A stretch of 46,046 bases of DNA from Rhodobacter sp. (lineage in GTDB: Bacteria; Pseudomonadota; Alphaproteobacteria; Rhodobacterales; Rhodobacteraceae). The DNA lies in the NCBI GenBank assembly GCA_016704435.1, contig JADJAB010000021.1, positions 1 to 46,046 on the forward strand. Direction: 5' to 3'. Under the pieces are notes generated by a model. That model had not been told where the DNA came from. It did no database searches and was given only the letters and a program-made list of their open reading frames with translations. Made by a program: the position numbers and the translations under genes. Positions 26,502 to 34,207 of the stretch are shown here, piece by piece. The stretch's first letter is position 1; the number at the start of each line of letters is the position of its first letter.

Positions 26502-27479
26502 ATGATCACGGCATACCGCAGGACAGAGGGGCGGCTTTCCCCCCACAAGGGCGACCTTGCGCCGTTGGAGGGGATCGTCTGGATCGACCTGGAAAGCCCC
26601 GACGCGGCCGAAGAGGCGCAGATCGAGGCGGCCCTCGGTCTGGATATCCCGACCCGCGAGGACATGCAGGAGATCGAGGTCTCGTCCAGGCTTTATGCCG
26701 AAGAAGGCGCGCTGTTCCTGACCGCGCAGGTGCTGGCCACGCCCGAAGGCCACCCGCCCGAGATCGGCCCCGTCACCTTCGTGCTGACGCCCGACCGGCT
26801 GGTGACGGTGCGCTACCATGCGCCGCGCTCGGTCAAGGTCTTTGCCGACCGGGCGCAGCTACAGGGCATGGGCTGCCTGAACGGCCAGACCACGCTGCTG
26901 GCGCTGATGGAGACGCTGGTCGACCGGCTGGCCGACATTCTGGAGGGCGAGGCGCGCAAGCTGGACAACCTGACCCGCGCGATCTTCGAGGCCCACCGCC
27001 CGCAGGGCAGGGCGCAGACGCTGGCGGTGATCCTGCAACGCATCGGCCGCGCCGAAGACCTGCACGGCAAGGCAGAGGAGAGCCTGTCGACCCTGCTGCG
27101 GGTGCTGGGCTTTCTGTCGACGCCGACCGGGGGCGCTGCCGTGGCGGCGCTGAAGGGAGTGGAGAAGACCCGGCTGAAGACGCTGATGCACGACATCCGC
27201 TCGCTTCAGGAGACCGCGGCGCGGCAGGACCGCAAGATCCAGTTCCAGCTGGACGCGACGCTTGGCGTGATCAACATAAGGCAGTCGGACATCATCAAGA
27301 TCTTCTCGGTCGTGGCCTTCGTCTTCCTGCCGCCGACGCTGATCGCCAGCGTCTACGGCATGAACTTTACCCATATGCCCGAGTTGAAATGGCCCTGGGG
27401 CTATCCGATGGCGCTGGGGCTGATGGCGCTGTCGGCGCTGGTGCCCTGGCTGGTGTTTCGCTGGAAGAAATGGCTATGA
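26502..27479 (+). CDS. CorA-family magnesium transporter
   Basis: 325 residues, 2-TM CorA architecture: large cytoplasmic N-terminus with a coiled region (about 130-235), then two C-terminal helices, the first ending in the signature YGMNF (about residue 285-289) followed by a short loop and the second helix to ALVPWLVFRW. CorA/ZntB-type proteins move Mg2+ and other divalent metals; selectivity is not readable from the sequence. AGGGGCAGGCG precedes ATG 26502. The stop overlaps the start of the next gene by four bases. Confidence 0.93.
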   Translation: MITAYRRTEGRLSPHKGDLAPLEGIVWIDLESPDAAEEAQIEAALGLDIPTREDMQEIEVSSRLYAEEGALFLTAQVLATPEGHPPEIGPVTFVLTPDRLVTVRYHAPRSVKVFADRAQLQGMGCLNGQTTLLALMETLVDRLADILEGEARKLDNLTRAIFEAHRPQGRAQTLAVILQRIGRAEDLHGKAEESLSTLLRVLGFLSTPTGGAAVAALKGVEKTRLKTLMHDIRSLQETAARQDRKIQFQLDATLGVINIRQSDIIKIFSVVAFVFLPPTLIASVYGMNFTHMPELKWPWGYPMALGLMALSALVPWLVFRWKKWL

Positions 27480-28240
27480 CAGACTGGAATCCTGCGGCCT
27501 ATGCGGCCTTTCGCGACCTGCGGCTGCGGCCGGCGCTGGACCTTCTGGCGCAATTGCCCGACCTGCCACCCGGCGACCTGGTGGACCTTGGCTGCGGCGC
27601 TGGTGCGGCGGCAGCGGCCTTGCGCGCGCGCTGGCCGGGGCGGCGGCTGGTGGGGGTCGACGGATCGCCCGCGATGCTGGAACAGGCCGGGGGTTACGAC
27701 GAAACGACGCTGGCCGATATCGCGGCCTGGGCGCCCGAGGCCGCACCGGCGCTGATCTTTTCCAATGCCGCCCTGCACTGGCTTGAGGGGCACGACCGCC
27801 TGCTGCCCCGGCTGGCCGCGCTGCTGGTGCCGGGTGGCACGCTGGCCGTGCAGATGCCGCGCAATTTCATGGCGCCCTCGCACCGTTTCCTGCGCGACAT
27901 CGCCCAGTCGATGTTCCCCGGCCGGTTCGATTTCTCCGGCTACCAGCCCCCGGTCGCGGCCCCGGCGGATTATTGGCAGATGCTTGCCCCGCTGGGCGCG
28001 CTGGCGATATGGGAAACCGAATACCTGCAACCGCTTGGCCGCGCCGGCGAAGGGCATCCGGTGCGCGCTTTCACCTCTTCCACCGCGATGCGGCCGTTTG
28101 CCGAGGCGCTGCCCGCCGCCGACCTGGCCGCCCTGACCGCCGCCTATGACGCCGCCCTTGACAGCGCCTATCCGCGTCTGCCCGATGGCGGCGCATTGTT
28201 CCCCTTCCGCCGCCTGTTCGTGATCCTGACGAGGCCCTGA
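27476..28240 (+). CDS. Trans-aconitate 2-methyltransferase-like protein
   Basis: 254 residues of class I SAM-dependent methyltransferase. Motif I LVDLGCGAGAAAAALRARWP, the acidic loop GVDGSPAMLEQA, then LIFSNAALHWLEGHDRLLPRLAALLVPGGTLAVQMP, all in the trans-aconitate methyltransferase (Tam) style, with the QYPxxPxPA-like C-terminal region replaced by ADYWQMLAPLGA. Tam-type enzymes methylate trans-aconitate, which otherwise inhibits aconitase. Start ATG 27476 overlaps corA by four bases; stop overlaps the MOSC gene by one. Substrate is inferred from family resemblance only. Confidence 0.8.
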   Translation: MTDWNPAAYAAFRDLRLRPALDLLAQLPDLPPGDLVDLGCGAGAAAAALRARWPGRRLVGVDGSPAMLEQAGGYDETTLADIAAWAPEAAPALIFSNAALHWLEGHDRLLPRLAALLVPGGTLAVQMPRNFMAPSHRFLRDIAQSMFPGRFDFSGYQPPVAAPADYWQMLAPLGALAIWETEYLQPLGRAGEGHPVRAFTSSTAMRPFAEALPAADLAALTAAYDAALDSAYPRLPDGGALFPFRRLFVILTRP

Positions 28241-28845
28241 TGACCGCACTGGTTCCCACCGATTTCACCGCCCGCGTGGTCTGGCTGGGGGCGCAGGAAG
28301 TGCCGGTCAAGGATCTGGTCATCACCGCGACCCCGGTTGCGGAAATGCAGCTGACATTTGCCGGTTTCGGCCCGGAGACGCATGCCGGGCTGACCCGCCC
28401 GTCCTGTTCGCGCGAGCTGAAGCAGCATCCGCGCGATACCGAGATTCGCAACACCCGGCAGCTGTGCGTCGTCTCGGCCGAAGAAATCGCCGAGGTTGCC
28501 GCCGACCTGGGGCTGGCCGATTTCGACTATGCCTGGGTCGGCGCCTCGCTGGTGCTGGAGGGGATATCGGACCTGACCCATCTGCCGCCATCCAGCCGGT
28601 TGCAGGGGCCCGACGGGGTGACGCTGGTGGTCGATATGCTGAACGAGCCGTGCCAGGAGCCGGCGGTCACCATCGCACGGGCAACAGGGGGCAGGGGCAA
28701 GGCGTTCAAGACCGCCGCGACCGGCAAGCGCGGTGTCACCGCCTGGGTGGAACGGCCAGGCACCCTGCGCCTGGGCGACGAGATGCGCCTGCACATCCCC
28801 GGCCAGCGCGCCTGGTCGCAGCTGGCCCCCGCACCACCGCGCTGA
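28240..28845 (+). CDS. MOSC-domain protein
   Basis: 201 residues. The MOSC domain (molybdenum cofactor sulfurase C-terminal type) spans most of the protein and includes the cysteine C138 in NEPCQEP, the residue that binds sulfur or molybdenum cofactor in this family. Other conserved parts: NTRQLCVVSAEEIAEVAADLGL and ASLVLEGISDLTHLPPSSRLQ. It sits in a three-gene overlapping set with corA and the methyltransferase; no functional link is obvious. Start ATG 28240 shares its A with the previous stop (TGATG). Confidence 0.85.
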   Translation: MTALVPTDFTARVVWLGAQEVPVKDLVITATPVAEMQLTFAGFGPETHAGLTRPSCSRELKQHPRDTEIRNTRQLCVVSAEEIAEVAADLGLADFDYAWVGASLVLEGISDLTHLPPSSRLQGPDGVTLVVDMLNEPCQEPAVTIARATGGRGKAFKTAATGKRGVTAWVERPGTLRLGDEMRLHIPGQRAWSQLAPAPPR

Positions 28846-29019
28846 GACGGTCACGGGCCCCGGGCCGCGTCGTTTTCCCCGACCGGCGCCCGCGGATGGC
28901 GCATTCCGGACCAGACTGGCGAATTTCGCCGCATTCGCGTCGCAAACCAGCCTTGGCTTGCGCCGCCAGCCCGGTATCAGGACGCTAACCGAAAAATCCG
29001 CCTCGTGGGAGACAGCAGC

Positions 29020-30695
29020 ATGGCCTTCAAGACCGATATCGAGATTGCCCGCGAGGCGAAGAAGAAACCGATCATGCAGATCGGTGCAACGCTGGGCATC
29101 CCCGCCGAGCACCTGCTGCCCTATGGCCACGACAAGGCCAAGGTCAGCCAGGAGTTCATCCGCAGCTGGACGGCAAGAAGGACGGCAAGCTGATCCTGGT
29201 GACCGCGATCAACCCGACGCCTGCGGGCGAAGGCAAGACCACCACGACCGTGGGTCTGGGCGATGGCCTGAACCGGATCGGCAAGAAGGCGGTGATCTGC
29301 ATCCGCGAGGCCTCGCTTGGCCCGAACTTCGGCATGAAGGGCGGCGCTGCTGGCGGCGGCATGGCACAGGTCGTGCCGATGGAAGAGATGAACCTGCATT
29401 TCACCGGTGACTTCCACGCCATCACCTCGGCGCACAACCTGCTGTCGGCGATGATCGACAACCATATCTATTGGGGCAATGATCTGCAAATCGACGCCCG
29501 CCGCATCGTCTGGCGCCGGGTGATGGACATGAACGACCGCGCGCTGCGCGACATCGTGGTCAACCTCGGCGGCGTGTCGAACGGCTTTCCGCGCCAGACC
29601 GGCTTTGACATCACGGTGGCGTCGGAAGTCATGGCGATCCTGTGCCTGTCGAACGATCTGGAAGACCTGCAAAAGCGTCTGGGCGATATCGTCGTGGCCT
29701 ATACCCGCGAAAAGACCCCGATTTTTGCCCGTGATATCAAGGCCGACGGCGCGATGACCGTTCTTTTGAAGGACGCGATGCAGCCGAACCTGGTGCAGAC
29801 GCTGGAGAACAACCCGGCCTTCGTGCATGGCGGGCCGTTCGCCAACATCGCGCATGGCTGCAACTCTGTGATCGCCACCAAGACCGCTTTGAAGCTGGGC
29901 GAATATGTCGTGACCGAAGCCGGCTTCGGTGCCGACCTCGGGGCAGAGAAGTTCTTTGACATCAAGTGCCGCAAGGCCGGATTGAAGCCTTCGGCGGCTG
30001 TCATCGTCGCCACTGTACGCGCGATGAAGATGAACGGCGGGGTGGCCAAGGCCGATCTGGGCGCCGAGAATGTCGATGCCGTCAAGAAGGGCTGCCCGAA
30101 CCTTGGCCGCCACATCGCCAACGTCAAATCCTTTGGCGTGCCGGTGGTCGTGGCGATCAACCACTTCTATTCGGACACCGATGCCGAAGTGGCCGCCGTG
30201 AAGGCCTATGTGGCCGAGCAGGGCGCCGAGGCGATCCTGTGCAAGCACTGGGCCATGGGTTCGGCTGGGGTGGAGGAACTGGCGCACAAGGTGGTGGAGC
30301 TGTCGGAAAGCGGCAAGTCCAGCTTTGCGCCGATCTATCCCGACGACATGCCGCTGTTCCAGAAGATCGAGACCATCGCCAAGCGCATCTATCACGCCGA
30401 TGAAGTGCTGGCCGACAAGTCGATCCGCGATCAGCTGAAGGCCTGGGAGGCGGCTGGCTACGGCCATCTGCCGATCTGCATGGCCAAGACGCAGTATTCC
30501 TTCACCACCGATCCGAACGTGCGCGGCGCACCGACCGGCCATTCGGTGCCGGTGCGCGAAGTGCGGCTTTCGGCCGGCGCGGGCTTCATCGTCGCGATCT
30601 GCGGCGAGATCATGACCATGCCGGGCCTGCCCAAGGTGCCCAGCGCCGAAGTGATCCGGCTGAACGACCAGGGACATGTCGAAGGCCTGTTCTGA
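29020..30695 (+). pseudogene. fhs: Formate-tetrahydrofolate ligase, one single-base frameshift
   Basis: ATP-dependent synthesis of 10-formyl-tetrahydrofolate from formate. The protein is about 558 residues when joined. The first 46 residues (MAFKTDIEIAREAKKKPIMQIGATLGIPAEHL) are in the start frame; at about 29166-29168 one base is missing (CGCAGCTGGACGGCAAG where CGCAGC-CTG-GACGGC is expected), and the rest, from KLILVTAINPTPAGEGKTTTTVG through the P-loop to the end VIRLNDQGHVEGLF, is in the second frame and uninterrupted. Near TTGGCT/TATCAG at 28953-28980 may be its promoter (weak). It heads an fhs-chorismate mutase-folD-folD group. A single deletion in an otherwise perfectly conserved large gene suggests sequence error, but cannot be proved here. 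Confidence 0.87.
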
Positions 30696-30711
30696 TTGGA
30701 AACGGGCGGGG

Positions 30712-30760
30712 GGCCAGCCCCCCGCACCCCCCGGAGTATTTGTGCCAAGATGAAGGACTG
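30712..30760. repeat. Partial copy E of the composite repeat (inner arm)
   Basis: CCCCCCGGAGTATTTGTGCCAAGATGAAGGAC lies right after the fhs stop. Only the inner left arm of the family is present. It separates fhs from the chorismate mutase gene. Confidence 0.7.
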
Positions 30761-30818
30761 TCGGTTTCAAAGCCCGGCCAAGTTCCTTATGTCAGGGGCC
30801 GGAAGCCGGGAGAGACGA

Positions 30819-31130
30819 ATGAAGGCACCGCAGGACTGCAACTCGATGGCCGATATCCGTGCCGAGATCGACCGGCTGGACGAGGACCTCGTCCGGCTTT
30901 TTGCGGAACGCTCGGGCTATATCGACCGCGCGGCGCAGATCAAGGCAGAGGCCGACCTGCCCGCCCGGATCGAGGCCCGTGTGGAAGAGGTGGTGCAGAA
31001 CGTGCGCCGCCACGCCGACACCTACGGGCTGCCGCCCGACCTGGTGGAAAAGCTGTGGCGGCGGTTGATCGACTGGTCCATCGCGCGCGAGGAAACCTGC
31101 CTCGGGCCGGACAGCCTGCGTAAAGGATAG
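30819..31130 (+). CDS. AroQ-type chorismate mutase
   Basis: 103 residues from ATG 30819 (GGGAGAGAC upstream; a second ATG at 30846 is possible). Helical AroQ fold: MADIRAEIDRLDEDLVRLFAERSGYIDRAAQIKAEADLPARIEARVEEVVQNVRRHADTYGLPPDLVEKLWRRLIDWSIAREE. The pattern of Arg/Lys residues (R in IRAEIDRLD, R in AERS, K in QIKAE) fits chorismate to prephenate conversion; short relatives can also be isochorismate pyruvate-lyases, so the substrate is not certain. Placed between one-carbon genes, it starts 24 bases before folD. Confidence 0.8.
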   Translation: MKAPQDCNSMADIRAEIDRLDEDLVRLFAERSGYIDRAAQIKAEADLPARIEARVEEVVQNVRRHADTYGLPPDLVEKLWRRLIDWSIAREETCLGPDSLRKG

Positions 31131-31153
31131 GCGCGCGCGCCAAGGAAGACCGG

Positions 31154-32032
31154 ATGACCGCTACCCTGATCGACGGCAAGGCAATTGCAGCCCGGATGCG
31201 CGACGAGACCCGGGCGGAGGCCGAGGCCTTGGCCGAAGCGGGCTGGGCGCCGAAGCTGGTGTCGATTTCGGTCGGTGATGTGGCCGCGGCCGAGCTTTAT
31301 GTCCGCAACCAGCAGAAATCGGCCGAAGCCGCCGGAGTTGGTTTCGAGGCGCGCAATTACCCCGAGGCGATCAGCCTGGAACAGTTGACCGGCGTGCTGG
31401 CCGGCCTGAATGCCGATCCGCGGGTGAACGGTATCATCATCCAGCGCCCCTTGCCGCCACATGTCCCGGTGAAGGCGCTGCAAAAGGCCGTGCATCCGAT
31501 GAAGGATGTCGAAGGCATGCACCCCGCCTCGATCGGCAATATCGTCTACAACGACCTGACACTTGGCCCCTGCACGGCGGTGGCGGCGGTGGAGATCCTG
31601 AAGACCCTGCCCCTGAAGATGGAGGGCCTGGACGTCTGTGTGATCGGCCATTCCGAGATCGTCGGAAAACCCATTGCTTTCCTGATGATGGGCCTGGGCG
31701 CCACGGTCACCGTCTGCCACCACATGACACGGCAGGTGGCGGTGCATTCCCGTGCCGCCGATGCGGTCTTCGTGGCGGTCGGCAAGCCGGGGCTGGTGCG
31801 GGGAGAGATGCTGAAACCGGGTGCGGCGCTTGTTGATATCGGGATCAACCGGGTTGACGGGCGCACGGTCGGTGACGCCGATTTCGCCAGCTGTGCCGAG
31901 GTGGCGGGCTGGATTACCCCGGTGCCCGGCGGCGTGGGGCCGGTGACGGTCGCGATATTGATGAAGAACGCCGTTCTGGCGACCCGAATGCAGATGAACC
32001 ACTACCGCACGGCTTTTTCGGCCGCAGAGTAA
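31154..32032 (+). CDS. FolD-like methylene-THF dehydrogenase, cyclohydrolase site altered (paralogue 1)
   Basis: 292 residues. Whole fold of FolD with the two substrate/NADP domains and VIGHSEIVGKPIAFLMM, VDIGINRVDGRTVGDAD and ITPVPGGVGPVTVAILMKN. Compared with the downstream paralogue, the conserved Tyr is kept (Y49) but the Lys four residues later is Gln (YVRNQ, Q53 instead of K54), and the second Asp of KDVDG is Glu (KDVEG, E120). That Lys is required for the cyclohydrolase step in characterised enzymes while dehydrogenase activity can persist, so I infer a dehydrogenase-only or altered enzyme. Gln97 is kept. Eleven bases separate it from folD2. Confidence 0.9.
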   Translation: MTATLIDGKAIAARMRDETRAEAEALAEAGWAPKLVSISVGDVAAAELYVRNQQKSAEAAGVGFEARNYPEAISLEQLTGVLAGLNADPRVNGIIIQRPLPPHVPVKALQKAVHPMKDVEGMHPASIGNIVYNDLTLGPCTAVAAVEILKTLPLKMEGLDVCVIGHSEIVGKPIAFLMMGLGATVTVCHHMTRQVAVHSRAADAVFVAVGKPGLVRGEMLKPGAALVDIGINRVDGRTVGDADFASCAEVAGWITPVPGGVGPVTVAILMKNAVLATRMQMNHYRTAFSAAE

Positions 32033-32043
32033 GGAGAAGAAGA

Positions 32044-32934
32044 ATGACGGCAAAGGTGATAGACGGCAAGGTTTTTGCGGCCAAAGTGCGGAGCCAGGTT
32101 GCGGCGCATGTGGCAAGGCTGGCCGAGGAAAACGGCATCACGCCCGGACTGGCGGTGGTGCTGGTCGGCGAGGACCCGGCCAGCCAGGTCTATGTCCGCA
32201 ACAAGCACGCCTCGACCATCGAGGTCGGGATGGCCTCTTTCGAACATCGCCTGTCGGCGGAGACATCAGAGACCGATCTGCTGGCGCTGATCGACCAGTT
32301 GAACGCCGATGCGAAAGTTCACGGTATTCTGGTGCAGTTGCCGCTGCCGGCTCATCTGAATTCAGAGCTGGTGATCAACCGGATCGACCCGGCCAAGGAC
32401 GTGGACGGCTTTCACATCTCGAACGTCGGGCTGCTGGGGACGGGGCAGAAGAGCATGGTGCCCTGCACGCCGCTGGGCTGCCTGATGATGCTGCGCGATC
32501 ATCATGGCAAGCTGTCGGGGCTGAACGCCGTGGTGGTCGGGCGCAGCAACATCGTCGGCAAGCCGATGGCGCAGCTTCTGCTGGGTGACAGCTGCACGGT
32601 GACGATTGCGCATAGCCGGACCAAGGACCTGGCGGCGGTCTGCCGCGGGGCCGATATCCTGGTGGCCGCCGTTGGCCGGCCCGAGATGATCACCGGCGAG
32701 ATGGTGAAGCCCGGTGCCACGGTGATCGACGTGGGCATCAACCGGATCGAGCGTGACGGCAAGGCGAAGCTGGTTGGCGACGTGGATTACGCCAGTGCGG
32801 CGGCCGTTGCGGGCGCGATCACCCCGGTTCCGGGCGGCGTGGGACCGATGACCATCGCCTGCCTGCTGGCCAACACCGTGACCGCCTGCTGCCGCGCCAA
32901 TGGCCTGGCCGAGCCCGAGGGGCTGACCGCCTAA
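32044..32934 (+). CDS. folD: Bifunctional methylene-THF dehydrogenase/methenyl-THF cyclohydrolase FolD (paralogue 2)
   Basis: 296 residues. Converts 5,10-methylene-THF to 10-formyl-THF in two steps. All canonical positions are present in E. coli numbering: Y50, K54 (YVRNK), Q98 (LVQLPLP) and D121 (KDVDG), with NADP site VVGRSNIVGKPMAQ and DVGINRIERDGKAKLVGDVDY, ITPVPGGVGPMTIACLL. AAGGAGAAGAAG is a strong ribosome site before the ATG. Forms an operon with paralogue 1; the final A of its stop codon overlaps the convergent stop of the next gene. Confidence 0.96.
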   Translation: MTAKVIDGKVFAAKVRSQVAAHVARLAEENGITPGLAVVLVGEDPASQVYVRNKHASTIEVGMASFEHRLSAETSETDLLALIDQLNADAKVHGILVQLPLPAHLNSELVINRIDPAKDVDGFHISNVGLLGTGQKSMVPCTPLGCLMMLRDHHGKLSGLNAVVVGRSNIVGKPMAQLLLGDSCTVTIAHSRTKDLAAVCRGADILVAAVGRPEMITGEMVKPGATVIDVGINRIERDGKAKLVGDVDYASAAAVAGAITPVPGGVGPMTIACLLANTVTACCRANGLAEPEGLTA

Positions 32935-33494
32935 GGGCAGCGCACCAGCAATTCCGGTGGCTTCGCCAGTGGTTGCAGCAGGATCAGGTCTTTGCCGGCC
33001 GGGATCAGAGAGATGTAACCCTGCCACGGCGACGTGACCAGGATGCTGTAAAGCACGTTCGGCGAAACGTCCTCGGGCGGCTTTTCGCCAAGGAAACGCG
33101 ACATCATTCCGGCATCGTCGAAGCTGGAGACAAAGCTGTTGCCGCCGGCATAATGCATCGTGATGACAAGCGGATCGGGCTTTGACCGAAAGGTGAGGGT
33201 CAGGCCCAGAAGCCCGTCCGCGGCCAGCGTGTAGGCCAGCTTGTCGCAGCCTATTGTCAGATATTCGTCTTCGGGGAAGGTGACCCCGTCCTCCATCAGG
33301 CCCGTCATCAGGAACCAGCGCCCCTCAAGCCGGCGAATGGTATCGGTCGCCGACTGCATGTGCAGACCGACGTCCGTGCCGAACAGCAGCGTCGGCAGCG
33401 CCTTGCGCAACTGATCGTAGTCCGATGCGGGATCGGCCAGGGCAGGACCGGCGGCAAGGCAAAGCGCAAGGGCGACGGGGCGGAAATCGGGCAT
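32931..33494 (-). CDS. Hypothetical exported protein
   Basis: 187 residues with a signal peptide (MPDFRPVALALCLAAGPALADP, cleavage after ALA). The mature part (ATDTIRRLEGRWFLMTGLMEDGVTFPEDEYLTIGCDKLAYTLAADGLLGLTLTFRS) has no domain I can identify. The frame extends upstream to 33542 but the start at 33494, with AGGGAC ahead, gives the proper signal sequence. Convergent with folD (overlapping stop codons), and 65 bases from pdeM. Not in an obvious operon. Confidence 0.7.
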   Translation of the reverse strand: MPDFRPVALALCLAAGPALADPASDYDQLRKALPTLLFGTDVGLHMQSATDTIRRLEGRWFLMTGLMEDGVTFPEDEYLTIGCDKLAYTLAADGLLGLTLTFRSKPDPLVITMHYAGGNSFVSSFDDAGMMSRFLGEKPPEDVSPNVLYSILVTSPWQGYISLIPAGKDLILLQPLAKPPELLVRCP

Positions 33495-33558
33495 GGCGAG
33501 GTCCCTGACAAAAGGGCTGATGAATGGGGGCAAGCCTAGCACCGACCCCGGCCTGCAC

Positions 33559-34206
33559 CTAGCGCGGCATCGGAATGACTAGGGCCTTTGCGCCGGTCAG
33601 AATTGCCAGCGCGCCGGGCTGCATGAGCGTGCCCAGCACCGGGTCTTCGCAGCGCAGGCCGCCCGTATAGGCACCGTAGGCCGGCAGGATGATCCGGGCC
33701 GTATCGGCCAGAAAGCAGGGGCGGCTGCGACCGGCAAGGCTGGCCTTCGGGTGGTAATGGCCGGATATTTCCAGGTTTTCCCCAGGTTCGGCGATGTGGC
33801 GAAAGACAAGCTGGCCGATCCGCAGCAGATCGCGGTGGGTGCCGCCGACCGACGTGGGACCGGGGTCGTGGTTGCCTTGGATCCATATCCATTCCCGCCC
33901 GGCCATCAGGCGGACCAGCCAGAGCGCGTCGCTTTCCTCCAGGCTTTCGGCGGCGATCAGGTCGTCGAAACTGTCGCCCAGACACAGCACCGTCGCGGGT
34001 GTGGTGCGCTCTATGTCGGCGTCCAGCCGGTCCAGCGTGGCACGGGTCTCATAGGGCGGCAGCAGCACGCCGCCACGGCGGGCGAGCCGGGCGGATTTGC
34101 CGAAGTGCAGATCGCTGACGGCCAGCAGGCTTCGCGCGGGCCAGTAGAGCGCGCCGGAGGGCAGGGCGTGCAGGGTCTCGGCGCCAAGCGTCACGATGTG
34201 GTGCAT
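33559..34206 (-). CDS. pdeM: Ligase-associated DNA damage response endonuclease PdeM
   Basis: 215 residues, metallophosphoesterase fold with all metal motifs: SDLHFGK (DLH 32-34), GDSFDD (77-82), GNHD (111-114) and GHYHP (149-152). PdeM is the nuclease that belongs with an ATP-dependent ligase, an exonuclease and a DEXH helicase in a damage-response module of many alphaproteobacteria. Only the helicase is next to it here; its stop ends one base before this ATG, so the two are cotranscribed, helicase first. Confidence 0.93.
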   Translation of the reverse strand: MHHIVTLGAETLHALPSGALYWPARSLLAVSDLHFGKSARLARRGGVLLPPYETRATLDRLDADIERTTPATVLCLGDSFDDLIAAESLEESDALWLVRLMAGREWIWIQGNHDPGPTSVGGTHRDLLRIGQLVFRHIAEPGENLEISGHYHPKASLAGRSRPCFLADTARIILPAYGAYTGGLRCEDPVLGTLMQPGALAILTGAKALVIPMPR

Positions 34207-34207
34207 G

